Assembly (NCBI GenBank): GCA_023053685.1
Contig: JALIGW010000021.1
Span: 15,835,647 to 15,899,646 of the forward strand
Length of the DNA stretch: 64,000 nucleotides
Direction of reading: 5' to 3'
Source: Diadophis punctatus similis
Taxonomy: Eukaryota > Chordata > Lepidosauria > Squamata > Dipsadidae
The notes under the pieces are model-generated. The model was not told the DNA's origin, did not search any database, and saw only the letters and a program-made list of their open reading frames with translations. Every line of letters starts with the position of its first letter. The first letter of the stretch is position 1. Position numbers and translations under genes: made by a program. Shown here in pieces: positions 1 to 10,075 of the stretch.

Positions 1-203
1 TCCCAATTCGATTGGCGTTTGCAATCACCATCAACAAAGCTCAGGGCCAATCTTTAGAATTGTGCGGTTTAGATCTAGACACCGATTGCTTCTCACATGG
101 ACAATTATATGTTGCGTGTTCTAGAGTCGGCAAACCAGACAATCTCTATATCTGCACAGACAATGGAACAACAAAAAATATTGTATACCCACAAGCATTG
201 TGA
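1..203 (+). CDS. Helitron Rep/helicase protein, C-terminal fragment (5' end outside window)
   Basis: The frame is open from base 3 and ends at a TGA at 201-203, so about 66 residues are visible and the start lies upstream of the window. The residues include FAITINKAQGQS and GQLYVACSRVG, the motif V/VI region of PIF1-type SF1B helicases in the form typical of Helitron rolling-circle transposons. It would supply the 5'-3' DNA unwinding step of Helitron transposition. The fragment stops about 90 bp before the element's 3' terminus, which is the expected arrangement. The Met at position 12 is internal and is not a start. Whether the complete element is intact cannot be judged. A domesticated PIF1 gene is unlikely because of the Helitron terminus that follows. 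Confidence 0.85.
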   Translation, partial: PIRLAFAITINKAQGQSLELCGLDLDTDCFSHGQLYVACSRVGKPDNLYICTDNGTTKNIVYPQAL

Positions 204-295
204 AATTAAACATACTAGAAACGTGCACTTTCTCTTTTCTTTCTCCTCCATTTCACCAGACTGAGCCACAGCAACGCGTGGCCGGGTGCAGCTAG
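1..295 (+). mobile_element. Helitron, 3' end with hairpin and CTAG terminus
   Basis: After the helicase stop the sequence runs to a short hairpin, GCCAC (265-269) pairing with GTGGC (278-282) around an 8-base loop. Nine bases later comes CTAG (292-295) followed by T. Helitrons end in a small hairpin roughly 10 bp before CTRR and insert between A and T, so this is the predicted right terminus. The left end is outside the window. Confidence 0.8.
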
Positions 296-1690
296 TTTTT
301 CAATAAAAAAAGGGAAATGCTGACTAGCAGAACATGACAAATCTTGCTAATCGAAACAGGGGATTTGAAAATTTCATGCTTAGCCATTTTGGGTATCTTC
401 ACTTGGCGAACACATGAAACGTGGTTGATGGAAGTTATGCTTCGTGTGCTATAATTATTTTTCTTAACACCTGATATACCCTCTATGTAGAGTAGAAGGT
501 CAGTCTGCAGCACCTTGGCGAGGCTGCTGGCACTGACACGGCTGGGGCAGGGGTCTGGGTATCTCTCAGTGACAACTTAAATCTACTGTGGACACAGCCC
601 TCCCCATCTAGGAGGCGGGCGCTGCATTGTGTAGACATCTTGGCTAGGGTTGCAGCTGGGTAAAAATATATCTCCACTCCACTTGACCCTTAAACTCTGA
701 CCACTGTCACTCCTTTTAGGTAAATAGCCTAGAAACAAACTCCAGAGCTCTGACTTATGGACAAGGACCCAAGGCAGAGTGTAGGTTGGTGTGTGTGTGT
801 GTGTAGATCTGGCCAACAGATTGTACACAGTGGAACTTCTATGCCAGAAAATTTAATACTTTGAAAACAAACTAATTTGTAATTTCTGGATGTCACACTG
901 CCTTTTCTCTGCTGTATTTCAATTGTTGACTCTCACCCGGCGGATAGAAAATAAATCCTTAAAGACGAAATAAATCCCCTTTGAGGAATTGGGGACTATT
1001 TACTCCCTGCCTCCTTATTCAGGGCTGGGGGTTGCATAGGAAGAAAATCGCCCTAACCCCCCCCCCCCCCGTGCATCCCTTATGGGAGAGAGCGCTTGGC
1101 TCAGCACCTTGCCTGCCCTTCCTTTCTCAGCCCCTCCCTCTTTCTTCCCAGTCACGTGACCTGGAGTAGAGCTTTCCCTAACTTGCTCCTCAGTGGGCCT
1201 GATGGCCAACACCTCAGCTTATGCCTAGCAGTGCTTTCTGGTCAGGGGAAACGAGAATAACGGCAGACGTAGCAGGGCATGCAGTGGCATGTTGCACAAT
1301 ACCAACAGCAGTTCACAAGCATCAAATTTCCTTTTTCTCCACGTAATTGGTAGTAGGGTCACTTCATATTTTGTGCATTTTTGAGCAAAAATGGTTTTCT
1401 GGAGGCCTGCAGAGTGAAGGCACCAACTATGGCCCACTCTTCAAGGTCCCAGAATAAACAAACAGAGCCCCTTACCATTCTTCAAAAGGAACTCCACGTT
1501 TTAATTTAAATAAGGAACGCAAGGGAGAGCAGGACAAAGCACAGTGAGGGTGGTGGCAGCTCTGCTCTTCTTGAGAAGCCAGGATCGCGGCCTTCACCCG
1601 CCATTGCACAGCCCTGGGTCACGTTTTCCCTTCTCAAGCCTGGTTCTCATTTCCCTCCCGCCGGCCATAAAGTTCTTTTTGTGTGGGGAT
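296..1690. other. Intergenic, no recognised feature
   Basis: No gene or clear repeat is visible apart from a short GT run at 787-805 and a C run near 1060-1070. Open frames here are short, overlapping and without family resemblance. Confidence 0.5.
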
Positions 1691-1699
1691 CTCCATGTG

Positions 1700-2245
1700 A
1701 TGGGAAGTTTCAAGAATAGAATTCCTTATGAAACCAGACTTGAAATTTTGGGACTTGAAAATTTAGAACTACGCCGCCTTCGATCTGACCTAAGTGTAGC
1801 TCACAAAATTATCTGCCACAATCTCCTACCTGTTAGCGAGTACTTCAGCTTCAACCGCAATAATACACGAGCTCACAATAGATACAAACTTAACGTAAAC
1901 TGCTCCAAACTTGATTGCAAAAAATTTGACTTCAACAACAGAGTGGTCAACGCCTGGAAGGAACACTTTACCTGACTCAGCAGTTTCTTCCCCAAACCCC
2001 AAAAACTTCAGCCTCAGATTATCTACCATTGACCTCACCCCATTCCTAAGAGGGTCGGTAAGGGGCGTGCATAAGCGCACAATCATGCCTACCGTTCCTG
2101 TCCTAATGTACCCATATATTCATAGCTCTTTTACTCTTATTCATGCTTGTACTATTACATATATATTCAATCATGTTTTACTGTTTATACTTTGCTTATA
2201 ATCATATATGCTTGACAAATAAACAAATACAAATACAAAATACAA
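1700..2245 (+). mobile_element. LINE fragment (jockey/L2-CR1 group), C-terminal coding end plus 3' UTR
   Basis: A frame ending at 1973-1975 contains YETRLEILGLENLELRR and NTRAHNRYKLNV, which reads like the region after the reverse transcriptase in non-LTR retrotransposons. The 3' end is A-rich with repeated AAATAC units (2218-2245), a typical LINE tail. A second, reversed copy of the same family lies at about 28000-28520 and matches in both protein and DNA. The fragment is 5' truncated. The exact clade cannot be fixed without a library search. Confidence 0.7.
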
Positions 2246-2478
2246 GATATCAACATTTTCTTGGATTCCATTTCCTTTTAAACTGAACTCAGTCAGACTC
2301 CTGATTAAGATAAGAGTGTAGCAATGGCTCAGCCTTTCCTAATATGTCTTCATTTACAAAGATTCGAGTTACAGCTGGTCATGCAAGTGTCAAACTGGAC
2401 AGGGGAGGGGGGGTCGTAGCTGGTGTGACTGGCATTCAAATACCCCACCCTACTAGAGCAACAAGAATCTTTTTTTTT

Positions 2479-2481
<3 letters not shown>

Positions 2482-2513
<32 letters not shown>
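2482..2513. repeat. (GA)n microsatellite
   Basis: About 16 GA dinucleotides follow a short T run. The repeat creates spurious Arg-Glu frames on + and Ser-Leu frames on -. Confidence 0.95.
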
Positions 2514-2516
<3 letters not shown>

Positions 2517-2589
2517 GGAGGAGTTGTTGGTTAGAAAGCAAGAAGGGGCCGAGGGTCAGGAACCCTTTTCTGCAGATCTGTCGGAGGGC

Positions 2590-3660
2590 AGCAATTCAAC
2601 CTTCCCGAACCTGCGTGCAGTTTGCAAGCGGCATCAGCATCGCTCGCACCCTTCGCTTCCCGTCCCGCTGGGCCCACGGACCTCGCCTGTGGCAACTTTC
2701 AGAGGCGCGGATTCCCCGGCCAGCACTCCGGGGAGTTCAAGTCCGCCTGTCTCCAAGTTACCAAGGCTGGAAAACGCTGCCCTGGACAAAAGAGGCGGTT
2801 TCTTATGTCCCGAACAAGCACCTTCTGTCCTTCCCGCCCTCTCCCACCCAGCCAGGCGCCCCAAGGATCGCGGGGAGGGGGGCGCAAGAGCCTGGCTGGA
2901 GTGGGAAAAGCGGCGGCGGCGGCGGCGGGCAGAGAAGGCAGGGAGCAGCCGGGGGAGCGGCGGAGCAGAAGGGCGGTGAAGAGGCTGCGGGCTCTGGGCT
3001 AGGCAGGGCAGGGCAGGGCAGGGCAGGGAAGGGGTCGAAGCGCCACGCAGGACAGGCGGTACCCGGGGACTCCCTCGGCCCAGAAAACAGCCGCCGCCGC
3101 TCCCCTCCAGTCAGGAGGCCATGGGGGGACAGCCCCCCCCCTTCGGATTAACGGAGCAAGTGAAGCCGAAACTGGCTCTGCGCTGCTTGGAAAGGAGGAG
3201 GAGAAGGAGGAAAGGAAGGGGGGGGGCGTCGGCAGAGGCGCCTGGAGAACGGGCATCCCCACCTTTCTGGCCGCGGGGTGGGGCGGGGGGGCTCCGGCTT
3301 AATTGGCCGCTTCCTTCTGGAGGAGGGTTGGGAAGCTCGGGGACCTCCAAGGTCCCTTCGGCCTCTACGAGTCAAAGGAGAGCCGGGCCAAGCGAGGGAA
3401 GAGAGGACGGGGCGGCTGCAGGACAGAGACCCGGTCTCGGAAGGTCCCGGGACGAGCTGGGTTCGGAGCCGCCTGCAAGCAGCCCCGAGGAGGCCTCTCC
3501 CCCGCGTGGAAGGCCTTGGCGAGAGGCCGAAAAACCCGCCCGATGCTCTGCGCTTGGCTACACAAAGAGTTTTCTTGTCCGACATCAATGAAGGAGACTC
3601 CGCCATTCCTGCCCCGCTACTTTGACCGGAAGAGAATTGAGGGGGACGGGACGACAACAG
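2590..3660. promoter_or_regulatory. Orphan CpG island, possible promoter of an unidentified transcript
   Basis: About 1.1 kb is strongly GC-rich with many CpGs, while the flanks are AT-rich. It contains a CGG run (about 2909-2928), five GGGCA units (about 3004-3028) and several GC-box-like G runs. Long frames exist in many phases on both strands, as expected when stop codons are rare in GC-rich DNA, and none resembles a known protein. In mammals, TMEM273 and FAM170B lie on the 5' side of VSTM4, but I found no exon of either here, so the transcript served by this island is unknown. Confidence 0.55.
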
Positions 3661-4004
3661 CCCTAGAAGAATTTTAACCCTCCCTAGGAGCAGCCTTCAG
3701 TTTCTTCTCATCGAGGAGGTGGCCCGAATGATGGTGGCCTGTCCAGGTAGACTCCACACTGGAGCTGTGCAGAAGAGCCCACCTGAGTGGGCCGGCGGGA
3801 GGGAAGGAGAAAAGGGGAAGGAAGAAGTATTTACAATGGATCAAGAGGCTGATAGTTACTTCAAGAGAGAGAGAGAGAGAATCAGAATAAAACAAGATGC
3901 AAAAAATACTTAAATATTAGAGTGGGTTTCTTGTAATTAATTGTAATGAATTAAACAAAATTAAACAAAATAATGAATTAAACAAAATTAAAAAAACAAG
4001 AAAA
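3661..4004. other. AT-rich spacer, no recognised feature
   Basis: The island ends and A/T-rich sequence with repeated AATTAAACAAAA units (about 3950-3995) follows. I see no gene. Confidence 0.5.
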
Positions 4005-4672
4005 ACAAAATGCACAGGTACAGTATATGTGGTACCTTGCTCAACAGTAGTAACTACGAGAGGGACCTTGGAGTCCTAGTGGACAACCATTTAAATATGA
4101 GCCAGCCGTGTGCAGCAGCTGCCCAAAAAGCCAACACACTTCTAGGCTGCATTAACAGAGGGATAGAATCAAGATCACGTGAAGTGTTAATACCACTTCA
4201 GTTTTGGTCGCCACGATGTAAAAAGGATGTGGAGACTCTAGAAAGAGTGCAGAGAAGAGCAACAAAGATGATTAGGGGACTGGAGGCTAAAACATAGGAA
4301 GAACAGTTGCAGGAACTGGGTATGTCTAGTTTAGAGAAAAGAAGGACTAGGGGTGACGTGATAGCAGTGTTCCAATATCTCAGGGGTTGCCACAAAGAAG
4401 AGGGAGTCAAACTATTCTCCAAAGCACCTGAGGGTAGAACAAGAAGCAATGGGTGGAAACTAATCAAGGAGAGAAGCAACTTAGAACTAAGGAGAAATTT
4501 CCTGACAGTTAGAACAATTAATCAGTGGAACAGCTTGCCTCCAGAAGTTGTGAATGCTCCAACATTGGAAGTTTCTAAGAAGATGTTGGATAACCATTTG
4601 TCTGAAGTGGTGTAGGGTTTCCTGCCTAAGCAGGGGGTTGGACTAGAAGACCTCCAAGGTCCCTTCCAACTC
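4005..4672 (+). mobile_element. CR1 LINE, C-terminal ORF2 fragment with 3' end
   Basis: Translated blocks include RDLGVLVDNHLNMS, LERVQRRATKMIRGLE, MSSLEKRRTRGDVIAVF and NQWNSLPPEVV, the hallmark C-terminal region of CR1 reverse transcriptase proteins. The blocks are split between two frames (stop near 4297, resumption at 4307), so the copy is dead. The 3' end carries the CR1 signature GGTTGGACTAGAAGA and CAAGGTCCCTTCCAA (4630-4670). It is a 5' truncated insertion. Confidence 0.88.
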
Positions 4673-4706
<34 letters not shown>

Positions 4707-4708
4707 AA

Positions 4709-4765
<57 letters not shown>
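4673..4765. repeat. (GTT)n-(ATT)n microsatellite at the CR1 3' tail
   Basis: Runs of GTT change into runs of ATT directly after the CR1 3' end. Microsatellites seeded at LINE tails are common in squamates. Frames over it read poly-Leu on + and poly-Asn or poly-Ile on -. Confidence 0.95.
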
Positions 4766-4766
<1 letters not shown>

Positions 4767-5381
4767 CAAAAAGTTGAAGAAATCTGTTGATAATCTAAGC
4801 ATTTTGGGAATGGTTGGCACGGGTGCAATACTTTATAATACTGACAGTCCTTGTTCAGCAACCACAAGATGGCAACTAGGTCATTAAGCAAAGCAGTCAC
4901 TAAGTTGCTAAAAGAAACAGGTTTTTTTAGATTGCACTTATCAAGAGATCGATTGATCCCGTTTATTATAGTCCTGGTGTTATTTCAGTCCTGACCTAGA
5001 AGCTGCCTACGTGTCGCCAGGAGAATGAAAGCGGCACAGCACGGAGGGGGGGGGCAGCTGAAGGAAGCAGAGGTCACAGAGCAAGAGACTCAAGGGTGGG
5101 CTTGAGAGGCAGGCTGTAAGAAAAGCCCCTGCCTCACCTCCAGAGGTGCCACGGAACCACGTGGCCCAGAAAGAAAAGGATGAAGGTAGAAAAGGATAAG
5201 ACTCCTAAGACTATGATGAGATTAAAAAATGGAGAACAGCCAAAGAAAATGACTGCGTAACTTAAGAAAAGACAAAATGACGTAGAAGACATCGGACTGG
5301 CCAATATATGGAAGACGAGGCTCCAAAGAAGCTTGGTGTGCTCAAGTGCACAGACCTGAAGTGCACTGATGATGTTACCTA

Positions 5382-6236
5382 CCCTGTTTCCCCGAAAATA
5401 AGACAGGGGCTTATATTTTTTTGTCCCCCCCCCCAAAAAAAATGCCCTTGGCCTTATCGGGGGGGGGGGGTTATTATTTTCGGGGTGCAGGAGGCAGGGC
5501 GGGCCGCGAGACTTGCGTCTTACTGGAGTCTGGCAGCTCCGTGGCGTCTCTTGGCCGGTCTGTTTAGTTCCAGTTCCAGTTCCAGTTCCAGCTCCAGCCG
5601 TCACCATAGAGCTGGAAGCGCACTTGCAGAGCGGCTGCTGCCCTGGATGGGGTTTGGAAGCCGAAGAGCCGGAGTTTGGGGGAGAGAGAAAGAAAGACTT
5701 CTGCTGCTTCTGCTTTTGTCTGCATGCAAGGAAAGCAACAGAAGTCTTTCTTTCTTTCTCTCCCCCAAACTCCGGCTCTTCGGCTTCCAAACCCCAGCCA
5801 GGGCAGTGGCCGCTCTGCGAGTGCGCTTCCTGCTCTATGGTGACGGTCATTGGAGGCCTCCCCTCCCCCCCTGCTCCGCTCTGCGCCAATCTCCCCGCGG
5901 TCCCCCCACCTGAGCGCTGACTGACCAGAGCGCCTGCGATCGATGCTTGCCTCCTCTTCCTCGCAGACAGAAGCGCATTTTAAATTGCCGTAGGCAGAGC
6001 CCAGAGGAGCTGAGCTAGTCCCGCAGGGTGTGTGCGCACCCGCCTCTCGCTTGCTCTTGCTCTCCCGGCCAAAAGAGTGCCCGCCCCAAAAAGAGCAGCT
6101 CCCTGCATGTCCCCCCCTTTCCCCGGAAAGTAGTTGGGGGGGGCTTATTTTTGGGGGAGGGCTTATTTCAACGCATGTCCTGAAAAGCCCTGCTGGCCTT
6201 ATTATCAGGACATGTCTTATTTTCGGGGAAACACGG
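5382..6236. mobile_element. Non-autonomous TA-flanked DNA transposon (Tc1/mariner-like MITE)
   Basis: The left end reads CCCTGTTTCCCCGAAAATAA and the right end is its near-perfect reverse complement (TTATTTTCGGGGAAACACGG). Both ends abut TA dinucleotides (5380-5381 and 6237-6238), the target duplication expected for Tc1/mariner insertion. No transposase frame is present; the frames inside are low-complexity artefacts. The interior holds a long inverted repeat (5598-5846) and runs of G and C. Confidence 0.8.
5598..5846. repeat. Long inverted repeat inside the MITE
   Basis: The left arm (5598 to about 5705) begins CCGTCACCATAGAGC and passes through GAAGCCGAAGAGCCGGAG. The right arm (about 5738-5846) is its reverse complement with only scattered mismatches, ending GCTCTATGGTGACGG. 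About 30 bp separate the arms, so a hairpin of roughly 110 bp is possible. It lies inside the terminal repeats, making a palindrome within a palindrome. Confidence 0.85.
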
Positions 6237-7077
6237 TAGTTGGTTAATGAACCAAACTCAGAGAGCCCCTCGGACTCCACAGCTCAACCCTGAGCTCTAT
6301 TCATTCCTGATTTCAGGTCCAGCCCTGTTCTAGGCCTGGCATTCAGTTAATTAACTCTCATCCATGAAGCTTTGTTTATGATTCTGATGAACTGCAGCGC
6401 GGTTTCTCAGGGCTGGCTGAATTTGTGCCAGTTTTGTTCTCCATCCCCTGCAGTTCTGGCCAATATGAGCAAAAATGGTGATACTTTAAGTGACAATTAG
6501 CCAAGCAAAATAGGGGAAAAAGCGGTTCCAGCTGCCTTCAGGACAAAGAGCAGGGAGCTCACCAGCAAGCAACCGCCCTCATAAAGAAGATGAGGAAGCA
6601 TGACCCCTTTTTTCCATCAGTGGCCACAGGGGGCGCCTGTATTTTCTTCTGCATCGTAGAATGAGAGGATGTCTCTGTGTGCAGGTGGGCTTCCCTCCCC
6701 ACCCCCAAGTCCACCATCGGGATATGTGCAGGTCAGGGTAGAGGCTCACATAAGGTCTCTCTGTGTGCACGTGTGCACTTCTCTCGCTTAGTGTTGCGTT
6801 TGTGTTTTTTGTGTGTGGTGTATGCCAAGCACAGAGTGGCACGGGGGAAGGAGAGTTCAACTGCTTCTCCCATAGGGGTCTTGGAGAAATATTGTCCTCC
6901 GCAGCCTCCTCAAACTCCAATTTTTGGGGGGGGGGAATTTAAACACACAGAGGAAAATGGATCCCATTCTCTTCAGCTTTTTGACAGAAATTCTGCTGAT
7001 GGACAGAGTCCTGAGTCCTGTTACGTAATTCCTCTTGAGTTGAAAAGAAGAATAAATGGCTTCCTCACCATTTTTGC
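6237..7077. other. Intergenic, no recognised feature
   Basis: No recognisable gene or repeat family; a G run occurs near 6926-6936. The frames present lack family resemblance. Confidence 0.45.
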
Positions 7078-7165
7078 TTATTTTATTTATTTATTTATTT
7101 ATTTTGTTATTCTTATATGCCGCCCAACTCCCGAAGGACTCAGGGCGGCGTATCATAGGATTCAA
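7078..7165. repeat. Dispersed TTTA-plus-GCCGCCC repeat (squamate SINE/LINE tail type)
   Basis: A TTTA run is followed by TATGCCGCCCAACTCCCGAA and GGACTCAGGGCGGC. The same module occurs at about 46131-46205 and in degraded form at 50345-50425, so it is an interspersed repeat. Confidence 0.6.
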
Positions 7166-7479
7166 AAAAACCATTGGCTGGGCTAGAAAAAATGGAGAGG
7201 ACAAGAGACCTGTTGACAACAGTAACAACTACCTGCAACATTGTCCGTGACAACTCCCAACACGACAAACCAAGATCACGGTGAGAACGGCTTGCAAACT
7301 CTTGTTCCCTCAGTGGGACCCTCTGTCAATGAAAGTGAAATTCTGCAACTGGATCAGGAAGTTCTTCCCTGGAAGCAGATAAAAAAAACTAGGATTCTCG
7401 ATATTGTTCTGACCTCTGCCTACATTCATATGACACCCTGAACTGCAAAATAGCCAGGCACATTTCATCGTAGTCTATA

Positions 7480-7828
7480 TGGAGGCCGGAAACAGCCTGT
7501 TTCCCAACTTCTGGTGGGAGTGGAAGTCCTGTTTTTCACCCTCCAGAGGCTTTCTAGGAGCCTGGGGAGGGCAAAAATGGCCTCCCCCACCAGCCCAGAG
7601 GCCCTCCGGAGGCCAAAAACGCCCTCCCGGAGCCTCCACACAAGCCCTTTACTTACCTCAAAATGGGCCGTGGAGACTCCTGGAAGGGGAGGGGGCATGG
7701 CCAGCCAAAAATCAGCTGGCCAGCGCGCACATGTGCACTGGAGCTGATCTACGGCAATGGCTTCCGTGCCGGCAAAAATGGCCCCGTGTGCCACCTGTGG
7801 CACGCGTGCCATAGGTTCACCATCACGG
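7480..7828 (-). mobile_element. hAT-type MITE copy, one end degraded
   Basis: The right side reads GGCACGCGTGCCATAGG, then TTCACCATCACGG. This is the reverse complement of the terminal repeat that starts the intact MITE at 50690 (CAGTGATGGCGAACC). The left boundary is unclear and no target duplication was found, so the start is approximate. Confidence 0.6.
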
Positions 7829-9178
7829 GTCTAGAGATTTAAAAACTAAAAATTTAAACTGAAAATTTTCTTAATAGATAGAATTAATGTTGGAAAATAA
7901 CAGCCCATAGGAAACCTTTGACATGGTTAACACATAATATACTCTTTCATTCTGGCTGTGACCATAGTCAACAATTGAGAATCAGAAGTCTGTGTGTGTG
8001 TGTGTGTGTGAAAAGTTACACAGGAAAGGAGCACATTGCAACTTCCAGGCCCGCACAACATCTGACTAACCTTAATCTGCTATCTGGGCTTCCTTCCAAA
8101 AGGGGGAAACGTGTGCAGAACCAGAACTCTGGAAAGGGGCGGTGACAAGAAAAGCTGTACCCTGCTGTATTTTAGGAAAATAAGCGAAATAAGATGCAGG
8201 GGAGAAGGACCAGTAGAAGTTTCTGGAAAAAGTGAAAGTGCAGAAGATCTCAAGTCCAGTAGGACATAGTTTATTGGCTGCAAGCACCATGTGTTTCAAG
8301 CAGATCTAATCAACGTCTTTTAGTTGGTGAGGACGGTGTCCTTCCGGGGGAATTCTGGGCCAACATCCAAGACAAATCCAAGCGAGTTTGTTTGCTCTGG
8401 GAAATGAGGGCTCTCTTCCTGCTCCCTGGACTTGTGGTCATCTGAGGGCCGTCTCACCCTTGAGTGCAGCCACCAAGGAGGATCAGGCATTTGCCACTGG
8501 GATGCGGACATCCCCTACCTAGGGAGCTAAACCGGGTCCTTTTTGGCCCGGCAGGTGGCCTGTAAAACTTCTTTTGTTTCATTTAATTTGTTCTTAAAGC
8601 CAGCTCTTTGATATTTTAAGATTGTTCTGTTCTGCTTTAAATTGGTAGTTTTGAGATGGTTCTTAAAATTGTATATGGCCTTGGGGGATGAAAGGCAATT
8701 AAAATATTTTATTCAGTACTTTTTATTTGTCTCAGTCCTGCTCTCTTCATTTATTGCTGTTATAAACCTTTACTTGGTTTTCTCTGGTGTTAGCCAAACT
8801 TAAAGATTTGCATGTCCAACTCCGTAGACTAGATAATCTTAGGGTACCAACACAAACAAACAAAAAGCCCCAGCAACAACCCCAAGCGCAGTTTGCAGTG
8901 AGATTTCTCTGGAGGGTGAATGGTCCCTCCCTCCCTTGTCTTTCACTCTGTATGGAGCCACTGGAAAGAGGCAAACAGGAGCAGTCACTCATCCTTCCTT
9001 AGCAGGTCAGGAAGTCCTCCAGAGCCAGCTTCACTCCGTATTCTGAACGCTTGGGTGTGGACGAACCCTTGAGGGAAGGGTGGCTTTAAGGCAGCATGGC
9101 ACTTTTGAGTTGTTGGAGCTTATCCATCCTTTATCTTCCCCGTTTAAAAATAAAATACGAATGACACTTCCTTCATGA
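7829..9178. other. Intergenic, no recognised feature
   Basis: Only a short GT microsatellite (about 7990-8010) and T/A-rich sequence around 8560-8730 are visible. I find no gene. Confidence 0.45.
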
Positions 9179-10075
9179 ATGACACAGGGACAGATACTTC
9201 AAGGGTATTCTTCACGTGAGAGAGAGAGATCTAGGCGTCCTAGTCGGCCATCCCTTCAGGATGAGCCATCCCTGTGCTGCATCAGCAGAGGGATAATATC
9301 AAGATCTCAATGTCTATGGAGGTTCTCAGTCATCCAGGTCACGGTTGTCCCAAAGGTGCTTTTTCAAGAGGGAACTGGACTTTCTTGGTTTTCTTTGAAG
9401 ACGTTTCGCTTCTCATCCAATAGATGAAGAAGCTTCTTGGATGAGAGGCGAAACATCTTCAGAGAAAAATCAGAAAGTCCAGTTGCCTCTTGGAAAAAGC
9501 ACCTTTGGGATCGAGATAGCAAGAAATGTTAGTCCTGTTTCATACTGCACTTATGAGGCCACACTTGGAATACTGTGTCCAGTTCTGGTTATCAGTTCTG
9601 GTTACCCAAAAAAGATGCAGAGTCCCTAGAAAGAGTGCAGAGAAGAGCAACAAAGCTGATCGGGGGCCTGATCATTCCTAGGATGAATGGTTGTGGGAGC
9701 TAGATATGTCTAATCTAAGCCTAAGAGAAGAATTGGGAGTCACAGGATGGCAGTCTTCCAATACTTTAGGGGCTGTCACAATGAAGAGCGGGTCCTATTC
9801 TCCAAAGCACCTGAAGGCGGGACAAGAAGTGAAAGGATGGAAGATCATCAGGTGGAGATCCAACCTAGAACCAAGGAGAAATTTCCTGACACTGAGAACA
9901 AGCAACCAGTGGAAGGGCTTGCCTCCAGAAGTTGTGGGTCCTCCATCACTGGAGATTTCCAAGAAGAGAATGGACACCCATTTGTCTGGGATGGAATAAG
10001 GACTCCTGCTCAAGAAGGGGTTGGACGACAAGTCCTCCCAAGGTCCCTTCCAACCCTGTTATTCTATGTTCTAGT
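9179..10075 (+). mobile_element. CR1 LINE, C-terminal fragment, interrupted by a foldback insertion
   Basis: The order of CR1 blocks matches the copy at 4005: a region like RDLGVLVD (degraded, about 9215-9250), then after an interruption [16 protein letters not shown] DNA (about 9520-9600), LERVQRRATK-like DNA (about 9625-9660), NQWKGLPPEVV (about 9905-9940) and the 3' signature CAAGGTCCCTTCCAACCC (10038-10055). Stops and frameshifts break the coding sequence. A foldback module at 9309-9511 sits inside it, so the CR1 copy is older than that insertion. Confidence 0.85.
9309..9511. mobile_element. Palindromic (foldback) repeat inserted in CR1
   Basis: The left half contains AAGGTGCTTTTTCAAGAGG, TGGACTTTCT and GAAGACGTTTCGCTTCTCAT. 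The right half carries the reverse complements ATGAGAGGCGAAACATCTTC, AGAAAGTCCA and CCTCTTGGAAAAAGCACCTT. The CR1 flanks read TCAAGAT before it and TCGAGAT after it, a possible short target duplication. No coding capacity. A second copy lies at about 42341-42520. Confidence 0.8.

Noticed and set aside
2480..3677. Several 120-220 codon frames near the orphan CpG island
   Set aside because: GC-rich shadow frames in multiple phases of both strands, partly over a GA microsatellite.
5134..6280. Long frames of 200-250 codons on both strands
   Set aside because: They cross the MITE and its internal inverted repeat, which duplicates peptides such as the PNSGSSASKP block in both directions. No transposase or host domain.
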